The position numbers were made by a program, and so were the translations under genes. 64,000 nucleotides of DNA from JBFWVR01 sp050246635 (lineage in GTDB: Bacteria; Acidobacteriota; Vicinamibacteria; Vicinamibacterales; UBA2999): NCBI GenBank assembly GCA_050246635.1, contig JBFWVR010000003.1:413854-477853 (forward strand). Direction: 5' to 3'. The first letter of the stretch is position 1, and each line of letters begins with the position of its first letter. Below the pieces are notes generated by a model that did no database searches, was not told the origin of the DNA, and saw nothing but the letters and a program-made list of their open reading frames with translations. This document shows, piece after piece, positions 32,753 to 40,496 of the stretch.

Positions 32753-33748
32753 ATGAACCGTCGCACCTTCGTCAGCCGCTCCCTGGCCGGCGTCGCCGGC
32801 CTGGCGCTCGGCCGCCTGCCGGCCCGTGCCGCCGCCGCCGGGCCCTGCGTGTTCTTCGCGCTGAACGTCCAGGACTTCACGTACCCGCAGTACACGGCGG
32901 TGCTGCTCGACCGCGCGCTCGACCTCCACGAGTCGGTCGGCGTCCCGCTCGACATCTACCTGACCACGTGGATGGTTGACCTGCTGCAGCAGGCGCCCGA
33001 CCTGGCGCGCCGGCTGGTGACGTCGCCCGTCGTGTCCCTCGCGTATCACACGCGCGCGCCACTGCCGTACCGCGTGAACTACGACTGGTACGGCCTGTCC
33101 GGGCTGAGCTCGGCGGCGCAGTACGACGTGGTGATGGCGTACGAGACGCACGGCCTGGACATGTCCACGGGGCAGCCGCTCGACCGGGCCGGTGGCTACG
33201 CCCACTACGCGGAGCTGATCGGCCGGCCGCCGCGCGCGGTCGGCATCGCCGCGGACGCACCGAACCAGGCGGCCGTCGACGCGGTGTTCCGCGCGCTGGG
33301 CGCCAGGATTGCCGTCTCGAACGATCGGCAGGCGAACCTCGGGACCATGCGGAACGGCCTCTACGAGCGGCCCGAGCACGTGGACGTCAAGCTGTTCGAG
33401 CGCGTGGGCGAGAGTCCCGCGGCCATCCTCGACCAGGCCATCGCGGAGGCTCCGGCAGCCCCTGGGGCGGTCGCGCCGTACTTCATCGGGGTGAAGATGC
33501 ACGACAACGACTTCTTCGCCTCGCAATCAGCCTGGACCGCGGTCTACCTGGCGCCAGGCGCCCGCCGGGGGCCGCCGTGGGACCTGTCGATCCAGGCCGA
33601 CCTGCTGTCCGGCGCCGAGATGGCGGCGCGGTGGAGCCTGTGGGAGGGCACGGTGCGGGAGGTCGCCGCGCGGGGACTGCCGGTCGTGAACAGCGAGGGG
33701 CTGCTGCAGCTGCTGGCCGATCCCCTGCGGGCGATGCGCCTGTCGTAG
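32753..33748 (+). CDS. Tat-exported protein of unknown function, possible deacetylase-like fold
   Basis: 331 residues from ATG 32753 with GTGAGGA 6-8 bases upstream. The N-terminus NRRTFVSRSLAGVAGLALG is a twin-arginine-type signal. The mature part (CVFFALNVQDFTYPQYTAVLLDRALDLHESVGVPLDIYLTTWMVDLL, SLAYHTRAPLPYR, VAPYFIGVKMHDNDFF) has the alternating strands and helices of a polysaccharide-deacetylase-like barrel. The canonical NodB metal triad is not evident, so activity is uncertain. It pairs with the preceding secreted protein. Confidence 0.62.
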   Translation: MNRRTFVSRSLAGVAGLALGRLPARAAAAGPCVFFALNVQDFTYPQYTAVLLDRALDLHESVGVPLDIYLTTWMVDLLQQAPDLARRLVTSPVVSLAYHTRAPLPYRVNYDWYGLSGLSSAAQYDVVMAYETHGLDMSTGQPLDRAGGYAHYAELIGRPPRAVGIAADAPNQAAVDAVFRALGARIAVSNDRQANLGTMRNGLYERPEHVDVKLFERVGESPAAILDQAIAEAPAAPGAVAPYFIGVKMHDNDFFASQSAWTAVYLAPGARRGPPWDLSIQADLLSGAEMAARWSLWEGTVREVAARGLPVVNSEGLLQLLADPLRAMRLS

Positions 33749-33807
33749 GATCGCCGCTTTCGCGGCGGGGCATTTCCTGAGATCCTTGGGGGAGGCGCGC
33801 GTCGCCG

Positions 33808-33917
33808 GAAATGGGGACAGTCCCCATTTCGGAACTGACGCCGGGAAACGGGGGAAATGGGGGCCGTCCCCATTTCCACCAGCGGCAGCATCGGGAAATG
33901 GGGACTGTCCCCATTTC
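33808..33917. repeat. Three tandem GGGGAC palindromes
   Basis: Three palindromes lie at 33808-33830, 33853-33877 and 33895-33917. Copies 1 and 3 have 11-base arms GAAATGGGGAC around one base; copy 2 has 11-base arms around three bases with one G-T position. They are spaced about 42-45 bases apart in the gap before the ABC ATPase gene. Related palindromes occur at 61365-61377 and, decayed, near 16618. Confidence 0.8.
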
Positions 33918-33949
33918 GACCGTGCCCCCGCGGCGCACGCCGGACCATC

Positions 33950-34666
33950 GTGACCGAACCAGGCGCTCCCGTCTTCACGGCGCGTGGCCTCACCAAGGTC
34001 TATCCAATGGGCGAGGTCGATGTCCAGGCCCTCCGCGGCGTGGACTTCGACCTCTTCGCGTCCGAGCTCGTCGTGCTGCTCGGCCCCTCGGGCAGCGGCA
34101 AGTCGACGCTGCTCAACATCCTCGGTGGCCTCGACGTCCCGACCGCCGGATCGGTCGTCTACCGCGACCACGACCTCACCCGCGCCGATGACCGCGCGCT
34201 GACCCTCTACCGCCGGGAGCACGTCGGCTTCGTCTTCCAGTTCTACAACCTCATCCCCAGCCTCACGGCGCGCGAGAACGTGGCGCTCGTCACGGAGATC
34301 GCGAGCGAGCCCATGCCGCCGGAACGGGCGCTCGACCTCGTCGGCCTCGGCGCGCGGGTCGATCACTTTCCGGCGCAGCTCTCCGGCGGCGAGCAGCAGC
34401 GGGTGGCGATTGCCCGGGCGATTGCCAAGCAGCCCGACGTCCTGCTCTGCGACGAGCCCACGGGCGCGCTCGACATCCAGACCGGCATCGTCGTGCTCGA
34501 GGCCATCGCCCGCGTCAACCGCGAGCTGGGCACGGCCACCGTCGTCATCACGCACAACGCGGCCATCGCCTCGATGGCCGACCGCGTGGTCCGCCTGGCG
34601 GACGGCCGGGTCGTCGGCGTCGAGCGGAACACGCACAAGGTGGCCGCCTCGGAGCTGCAGTGGTGA
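33950..34666 (+). CDS. ABC transporter ATP-binding protein (MacB/LolD type)
   Basis: 238 residues from GTG 33950; upstream in-frame sequence is palindromic repeat. Walker A GPSGSGKST, Q-loop FVFQFYNLIP, signature LSGGEQQRVAIARAIA, Walker B VLLCDEPTGALD and switch VITHNAA are all intact. The 'TGALD' and 'YNLIP' features mark the lipoprotein/macrolide exporter branch. The permease gene overlaps its end by 4-7 bases and an adaptor follows, making a complete tripartite-style exporter, unlike the ATPase-less ADOP genes elsewhere in the window. Confidence 0.92.
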   Translation: MTEPGAPVFTARGLTKVYPMGEVDVQALRGVDFDLFASELVVLLGPSGSGKSTLLNILGGLDVPTAGSVVYRDHDLTRADDRALTLYRREHVGFVFQFYNLIPSLTARENVALVTEIASEPMPPERALDLVGLGARVDHFPAQLSGGEQQRVAIARAIAKQPDVLLCDEPTGALDIQTGIVVLEAIARVNRELGTATVVITHNAAIASMADRVVRLADGRVVGVERNTHKVAASELQW

Positions 34667-37044
34667 TTCGCCTGCCCGGCCTGTCGGCGCTCGACCGCAA
34701 GCTGCTCCGCGACCTGTGGGGCATGAAGGGGCAGGCGCTGGCGGTCGCGGCCGTCATCGCCTCCGGGGTCACGATGTTCGTGACCTATCTCTCCAACTTC
34801 GACTCGTTGCAGCGGACGCAGGAGGCCTACTACGAGCGCCAGCGCTTCGCGGACGTCTTCGCGTCGCTGAAGCGCGCGCCGAACCGGCTGGAGGAGCGCC
34901 TCAGGGCGATTCCCGGGGTGGAGGCGGTGTCGACCCGCGTGGTGGCCGATGTCACCCTGGACGTTCCCGGCATCGAGGAGCCGGCGACGGGCCGGCTCGT
35001 CTCCCTGCCGGTGCGCGGCCGGCCCGTGCTGAACGACGTCGTATTGCGGCGCGGCAACTGGATCGACCCGGCGCGCCCGGACGAGGTGCTGGCCTCGGAG
35101 GCGTTCACGGATGCGAACGGCCTGCGGCCCGGTGACCAGGTGGCGGCCGTGATCAACGGGCGGCGACGCCAGCTGCGCATTGCGGGCATCGTGCTCTCCC
35201 CCGAGTACGTCTACAGCATCCGCCCGGGGGAGATCATCCCGGACAACCGGCGCTTCGGCGTGTTCTGGATGAACGGTCGCGCGCTGGCGACCGCCTTCGA
35301 CATGGAAGGCGCGTTCAACGACGTCTCGCTCGCCGTCAGCCCCGGCGGGTCGGAGCCGGAGGTGATCGCGGCCCTCGACCGGCTCCTGCAACCCTACGGC
35401 GGGGCCGGCGCCATTCCACGCCGGCTGCAGCCCTCCGCCTGGACGCTGGGCAACGAGCTGGCGCAGCTCCAGAGCTTCGGGTTCGTCACGCCGCTGATCT
35501 TCCTCAGCGTGGCCGCCTTCATCCTGAACGTCGCCCTGACGCGGGCGATGGCGCTGCAGCGCGCCCAGATCGCGGCGCTCAAGGCACTGGGATACTCGAA
35601 CGCCGAGGTCGGGTGGCACTACATCAAGTGGGCGCTGGTGATTGCCACGGTCGGCGCGGCGGGCGGCGTCGCGGCCGGCGCGTGGCTCGGTGCCGGCATG
35701 ATCGCCATCTACAACGACTACTTCCGTTTTCCCCTGCTCGACTACCGCCTGTCGGTGGACGTGGCGATTGGCGCGGTCGGGGGCAGTCTCCTGGTGGCCG
35801 CGCTGGGCGCGCAGGCGGCGGTGCGACGGGCGGTGCGCATCCCACCCGCCGAAGCGATGCGTCCCGAGCCGCCCGCGCTGTATCGCCGGAGCCTCGCGGA
35901 GTCGGCATGGATCACGCGTCGCCTCACGCACGCCACGCGCATGGTCCTGCGCAACCTGGAGCGGCAGCCGTTCAGGGCCCTGGCCTCCATCGTGGGCATC
36001 GCCTTCGCCACCGCCATCCTCGTGGTGGGGTTCGCGTTCATCGACGTGATGGACGAGCTCATCGACCAGCAGTTCGTCGTGACGATGCGGCAGGACGCGA
36101 CGGTCACGTTCGTCGAGCCGCGCGGACCCTCGGCGGTGCACGCGGTGGCGCGGCTGCCCGGCGTCATGCGCGTCGAGCCGCAGCGCAGCGTGCCGGCGCG
36201 CCTCCGCTCGGGACCACGGTCGCGCACGCTCGCGGTCACGGGGCTGCCGGCCCGTCCCGCGCTGAACCGGGTCGTCGACCGCTCCGGTCGCGTGTTGTCC
36301 CTGCCGCCGGGCGGGCTCGTCCTCTCGAAGATGCTGGCGGGCATCCTGGACGTGGCACCGGGCGACCATGTCCGCATCGAGGTGCTCGAGGGCCGCCGGC
36401 CGGTGTTCGACGCGCCGGTCGCGTCGCTGGTGGACGATGCGATGGGGCTGCAGGCCTACATGGACATCGACGCGCTGCACCGGCTCCTCCGCGAGGGACG
36501 GACCGTGTCGAGCGTCGCCCTCACGATGGACCCTTCGCAGGCCGATGCGCTGTACCACCGCCTGAAGCTCGTGCCCGCCGTGGCGGGCGTCGCGCTCACC
36601 CGCCTGTCGCTCGAGAACTTCCGGACGACGCTGGCCGAGAACATGAACCTCATGGTGTTCTTCAACGTGTTCTTCGCCGGTATCATCGCCTTCGGCGTGG
36701 TCTACAACTCGGCGCGCGTGTCGCTCTCGGAGCGCAGCCGTGAACTCGCCAGCCTGCGGGTGCTCGGGTTCACGCGCGCCGAGATCTCCCTGATCCTGCT
36801 TGGCGAGCTGGCCGTCGTGACGACGCTCGCGCTGCCGACCGGGGCCGTCATCGGCTACGGCCTGGGACTCCTGATGGTCTCGGGGCTCAACAACGAGGTA
36901 TACCGCATGCCCTTCATCGTCACCGCGCCGACCGTGGCGTGGGCCTTCCTGACCGTGATCGGCGCGACGCTCGTCTCGGCGCTCGTGGTCCGGCGGCGCC
37001 TCGACCACCTCGATCTCGTCGGCGTGCTCAAGACGCGGGAGTAA
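34663..37044 (+). CDS. ABC transporter permease with two FtsX domains
   Basis: About 793 residues. Two adjacent GTG codons (34660, 34663) can start it; 34663 gives a 4-base overlap with the ATPase stop. The first helix is ALAVAAVIASGVTMFVTY. One FtsX domain is at about 285-400 (VTPLIFLSVAAFILNVALTRAMALQRAQIAALKALGYSNAEV) and a second at about 660-793 (FFNVFFAGIIAFGVVYNSARVSLSERSRELASLRVLGFTRAEI), with a helix near 445 starting the second half. It exports an unknown substrate with the adjacent ATPase and adaptor. Confidence 0.9.
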   Translation: MIRLPGLSALDRKLLRDLWGMKGQALAVAAVIASGVTMFVTYLSNFDSLQRTQEAYYERQRFADVFASLKRAPNRLEERLRAIPGVEAVSTRVVADVTLDVPGIEEPATGRLVSLPVRGRPVLNDVVLRRGNWIDPARPDEVLASEAFTDANGLRPGDQVAAVINGRRRQLRIAGIVLSPEYVYSIRPGEIIPDNRRFGVFWMNGRALATAFDMEGAFNDVSLAVSPGGSEPEVIAALDRLLQPYGGAGAIPRRLQPSAWTLGNELAQLQSFGFVTPLIFLSVAAFILNVALTRAMALQRAQIAALKALGYSNAEVGWHYIKWALVIATVGAAGGVAAGAWLGAGMIAIYNDYFRFPLLDYRLSVDVAIGAVGGSLLVAALGAQAAVRRAVRIPPAEAMRPEPPALYRRSLAESAWITRRLTHATRMVLRNLERQPFRALASIVGIAFATAILVVGFAFIDVMDELIDQQFVVTMRQDATVTFVEPRGPSAVHAVARLPGVMRVEPQRSVPARLRSGPRSRTLAVTGLPARPALNRVVDRSGRVLSLPPGGLVLSKMLAGILDVAPGDHVRIEVLEGRRPVFDAPVASLVDDAMGLQAYMDIDALHRLLREGRTVSSVALTMDPSQADALYHRLKLVPAVAGVALTRLSLENFRTTLAENMNLMVFFNVFFAGIIAFGVVYNSARVSLSERSRELASLRVLGFTRAEISLILLGELAVVTTLALPTGAVIGYGLGLLMVSGLNNEVYRMPFIVTAPTVAWAFLTVIGATLVSALVVRRRLDHLDLVGVLKTRE

Positions 37045-37047
37045 CGG

Positions 37048-38247
37048 ATGCGAGGGCTGCTCACGAACGTCCGCGTGATCATCGGGGGGCTCGTCATCGC
37101 CGGGCTGCTGGCCGTGGCGTTGTGGCCGCGCGCAACGCCGGTGGACCTGGCGACCGTGGCGCGGGGGCCGCTGCGCGTCACGATCGACGAGGAGGGCGAG
37201 ACCCGCGTCCGTCACCGCTACGTCGTCTCGGCGCCGGTGGCGGGCCGCGTGCTGCGGATCGATCTCGAGCCCGGTGACGTCGTCACCAGTGGCGAGACCG
37301 TGGTCGCGCGGCTGCGAGCCGACACGCCGCCGCTGCTCGACGCGCGGTCGCGGCAGGAGGCCGAGGCCGCGCGCGCGGCCGCGCGGGCCGCGCTCGGCCG
37401 CGCCGAGGCCGACCAGCGCCGGGCCGAGGCCGCGCTGGCGCTGTCGCAGAAGGAGCTCGAGCGCGTGCACGAGCTCGACGCCTCCGGGCTCGCGACGCGC
37501 CAGCAGGTCGACGCCGCCGAGGCCGAGGCCAGGACGGCAGGCGAGGCCGCGCAGGCCGCGCGGTACGCCGTCGCCACGGCGCGGTCCCAGCTCCAGCAGG
37601 CCGAGGCCCGCCTGCGGCCGGATTCGCTGCAGGCCGCCGGGCGTGTGCTGGAGCTGACCGCGCCGATCGACGGCGTGGTGTTGCGGCGGTTGCGCGAGAG
37701 TGAGAGCGCCGTGCCGGCCGGCGAGCCGCTCCTCGAGATCGGCGATCCGAAGGACCTGGAAATCGTGTCGGACCTGCTGTCGACCGATGCCGTCCAGGTG
37801 GAGCCGGGGGCCCGCGTGCTGCTCGAGGAGTGGGGCGGGCAGGTGCCCATCGAGGCGCGCGTGCGCCGGGTCGAGCCGTCGGGGTTCACCAAGGTCTCGG
37901 CGCTGGGGGTCGAGGAGCAGCGGGTCAACGTCGTCATGGACTTCGCCGATCCCGCCGGTGCCTGGACCGAGCTCGGCGACGGCTACCGGGTGGAGGTGCG
38001 CATCGTCACCTGGGAGGCGGACGACGTGCTCACGGTGCCGACGAGCGCGCTGTTCCGGCGCGGCGAGGGCTGGGCCGTGTACGAGGTCCGCGACGGACGC
38101 GTCCACGAGACATCGGTGACGATCGGGCACCGGAACGGCGTGGACGCGGAGGTGCTGGCGGGCATCGAGGCCGGCGCGACCGTCGTCGTGCACCCGCCGG
38201 ACACGATTGCGGAGGATGCGCGAGTGGAGGCGCGCCAGGGCGAGTGA
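37048..38247 (+). CDS. HlyD/RND-type periplasmic adaptor protein
   Basis: 399 residues, starting 3 bases after the permease stop. One N-terminal membrane anchor lies at about 10-28. A biotinyl-lipoyl-like domain is split around a long Ala/Glu-rich coiled-coil hairpin at about 105-195 (EAEAARAAARAALGRAEADQRRAEAALALSQKELERVHEL). A beta-barrel and a membrane-proximal domain follow. It would link the inner-membrane permease to an outer-membrane channel; no TolC-like gene is in the window. Confidence 0.9.
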   Translation: MRGLLTNVRVIIGGLVIAGLLAVALWPRATPVDLATVARGPLRVTIDEEGETRVRHRYVVSAPVAGRVLRIDLEPGDVVTSGETVVARLRADTPPLLDARSRQEAEAARAAARAALGRAEADQRRAEAALALSQKELERVHELDASGLATRQQVDAAEAEARTAGEAAQAARYAVATARSQLQQAEARLRPDSLQAAGRVLELTAPIDGVVLRRLRESESAVPAGEPLLEIGDPKDLEIVSDLLSTDAVQVEPGARVLLEEWGGQVPIEARVRRVEPSGFTKVSALGVEEQRVNVVMDFADPAGAWTELGDGYRVEVRIVTWEADDVLTVPTSALFRRGEGWAVYEVRDGRVHETSVTIGHRNGVDAEVLAGIEAGATVVVHPPDTIAEDARVEARQGE

Positions 38248-38256
38248 TAGCCCGGG

Positions 38257-38322
38257 CCGCAGATGGCACAGGCCACAGATGGCACAGGCCACAGATGGCA
38301 CAGATTGCACAGATGGGACAGA
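38257..38322. repeat. 16-bp repeat array in 312-base gap
   Basis: Imperfect tandem units of CCACAGATGGCACAGG (16 bases) run from 38257 and decay into CACAGATG words up to about 38370. It is the inverse of the array at 18025-18097. The rest of the 312-base gap before the HAD gene has only a half-copy of the CTTCGTGG module at about 38466-38515 (TTCGTGAGCTTCATGTTCC and CTTCGTGGCTGG). No gene was seen. Confidence 0.7.
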
Positions 38323-38559
38323 GACGGGAACACACAGATGCACGGATGGACGGGGGATGCACAGATGTCTCCGTGGTCGTGTCCAGGCCCTGGTGACAAG
38401 GGGCCGCCGCCGTTCCACGGGCATCCCGGGTAGACGGCGGGCTGACCCCATCTCGAACGCAGAGATTTCGTGAGCTTCATGTTCCTCGTGTGCTTCGTGG
38501 CTGGTTCTTTCAAGACGCCATGAGCGTGGCTGTCGCCGGGGCGTGATACCGTCTCCCCG

Positions 38560-39270
38560 ATGATCCGGACGGTCTTTCTCGATGCTGGCGGCGTGCTCGT
38601 GCACCCGTCGTGGACGCGGGTGAGTGAGACGCTGGCGGCCGAGGGCGTCTCGGTGCCGCCGCGGGTGCTCGAGACTGCCGACCGCCGCGCCCGCCGGGAG
38701 ATCGACGAGGCCGCGCTGGTGCGCGAGACGAACGACGCGTCCCGCGGGTGGGTCTACTTCAACAAGGTGCTGACGCAGGCCCGCATCCCGTTGACCGCAC
38801 AGACCGACCGCGCGCTCGAACGGCTGCGCGAGTACCACGCGACCGAGAACCTGTGGGAGCACGTGCCCGCCGACGTCGTGCCGTTGCTCGAGCGCCTCCG
38901 CTCGGAGGGTCGCACCCTCGTGGTCGTCTCCAACGCGAACGGCCGCCTGCACCGCCTCTTCGACCGCGTCGGCCTCACCCGGCACGTCGACGTCATCCTC
39001 GACTCCCATGCGTGGGGCGTCGAGAAGCCCGACCCGGGCCTGTTCCGCCTCGCCCTCGAGCAGTCCGGCGGCCGTGCCGAGGAGACCGTGCACGTGGGCG
39101 ACCTGTACCACGTCGACGTCGCCGGCGCCCGTGCCGCGGGCCTGGCCGGCGCGGTGCTCTTCGACCCCGGTGGCCTCTACCCGGAGGCCGACTGTCCCCG
39201 CATACCGCGGCTCGAGGACCTGCCGGCCGCCCTGGACGCGTTCGGGCCAAACCCGGCAGTTGGCGCGTAA
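38560..39270 (+). CDS. HAD-superfamily hydrolase
   Basis: 236 residues. Motif I is FLDAGGVLV with nucleophile Asp8, but the usual second Asp (acid/base, two residues on) is Gly10. Motif II is VVVSNANG, motif III Lys is in WGVEKPDPGLFRLAL and motif IV is VHVGDLYHVDVAGARAAGL. A helical cap lies at about 20-95. The overall shape is subfamily IA (haloacid dehalogenase/phosphoglycolate phosphatase). Loss of the second Asp suggests either dehalogenase-like chemistry or an altered phosphatase. Confidence 0.82.
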   Translation: MIRTVFLDAGGVLVHPSWTRVSETLAAEGVSVPPRVLETADRRARREIDEAALVRETNDASRGWVYFNKVLTQARIPLTAQTDRALERLREYHATENLWEHVPADVVPLLERLRSEGRTLVVVSNANGRLHRLFDRVGLTRHVDVILDSHAWGVEKPDPGLFRLALEQSGGRAEETVHVGDLYHVDVAGARAAGLAGAVLFDPGGLYPEADCPRIPRLEDLPAALDAFGPNPAVGA

Positions 39271-39368
39271 GAGTTACACGTCCGCTCCACAGCCCGGCCG
39301 GCCCGGGTGCCTGAATCTGGCCGTCTACCGCCCTCTGGGTGTGGCATGTCGCTTGAACCAGCCGGGGC

Positions 39369-40460
39369 ATGCTGACCGAGAGGCCAACCTCGCGTGCCGT
39401 GATCGTGATGGCGGTCGTCGTCGCCATCGCGGGCCTGAAGCTGGCCGAGGATTTCATCGTTCCGGTGCTGGCGGCCATCGTCGTCGCCCTGTCTCTCGCC
39501 CCGATCGTGCGTCGGATGTCGTGTTACATGCCGCGTGCGCTGGCCGCCGCGCTCGTCGTGGTCCTGCTGGCCGTGGGCATCGGGGCGCTCGGCTACAGCC
39601 TGAGTGATGAAGCGGCCGCGGCGCTGGACGCCCTGCCGCGCGTGACGCGTGACATCCGCCAGTCGCTCCGGGGCACGCTGCGCAAGAAGGACACGCCGCT
39701 CGCGCAGCTCCAGAAGACGGTCAGCGAGATGGAGCAGGCGGCCAACGACACCGGAGGCCTCTCGTCGGCCCCGCCAAACGGCGTGATGGCGGTGCAGATC
39801 GTGGAGCCGCCGCTGGATCTCCGGAACTACATGTGGTGGGGCTCGCGCGGCCTGGCATCGGTGGCCGGGGGGCTCGTGCTCCTGCTGTTCCTCGTCTTCT
39901 TCCTGCTCGCGACCGGCGACCGCTTCAAGCGGAAGTTCGTGCGCCTCAGCGGGCAGGCCCTGTCGCGGCGCCGAACGACGGTCCGCGTCGTGGACGCGAT
40001 TGCCACGCGCGTCGGGCGCTACCTGCTGCACATGGTCATGATGGGGGCGGTGGTCGGGACGCTGACCTGGCTGGCCTTCGCCTGGATCGGCGTGGCGCAG
40101 GCGGGCCTGTGGGGCGTGCTGGCGGGCATCCTGAACGCGGTGCCCTACTTCGGGCCGACGGTGATCATGGGGGCGTCCGCGTTCGCCGCCTTCGCGCAGT
40201 TCGGCGACCTCGGCACGGCGGCCCTCGTCGGGAGCGTCTCGCTGGTGATCACGAGCCTCGAGGGCATGCTGCTCAGCCCCATCTTCCTCGGGCCGATCGC
40301 GGACGTGAACCCGGTGGCCGTGTTCGTGTCGTTCCTGTTCTGGGGATGGCTGTGGGGGCCCTGGGGCGTGCTGCTCGCGATGCCGCTGCTCGTGATCATC
40401 AAGACGGTCGCCGAGGCGGTGCCGGCGCTCTCGGTGGTTGGCGAGCTGCTGGCCAGCTAG
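39369..40460 (+). CDS. AI-2E family transporter (TqsA/PerM-like)
   Basis: 363 residues. N-terminal helices (MAVVVAIAGLKLAEDFIVPVLAAIVVALSLAPIVRRM) are followed by a soluble region at about 85-140 and a C-terminal helical bundle with GVLAGILNAVPYFGPTVIMG, LLSPIFLGPIADVNPVAVFVSFLFWGWLWGPWGVLLAMPLLVIIKTV, which is the family signature. Substrates of this family are various (autoinducer-2 export, Na+/H+ exchange in some). It converges with the histidine kinase gene, 36 bases away. Confidence 0.88.
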   Translation: MLTERPTSRAVIVMAVVVAIAGLKLAEDFIVPVLAAIVVALSLAPIVRRMSCYMPRALAAALVVVLLAVGIGALGYSLSDEAAAALDALPRVTRDIRQSLRGTLRKKDTPLAQLQKTVSEMEQAANDTGGLSSAPPNGVMAVQIVEPPLDLRNYMWWGSRGLASVAGGLVLLLFLVFFLLATGDRFKRKFVRLSGQALSRRRTTVRVVDAIATRVGRYLLHMVMMGAVVGTLTWLAFAWIGVAQAGLWGVLAGILNAVPYFGPTVIMGASAFAAFAQFGDLGTAALVGSVSLVITSLEGMLLSPIFLGPIADVNPVAVFVSFLFWGWLWGPWGVLLAMPLLVIIKTVAEAVPALSVVGELLAS

Positions 40461-40496
40461 GGGAGCCGGCGCGTTCGCCCTGCGGCCGGGGGCGGG

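Noticed and set aside
34363..39111. A 1582-residue minus-strand frame
   Set aside because: It runs antisense to the ABC exporter and HAD genes, which have intact catalytic motifs. The frame stays open only because of high GC.
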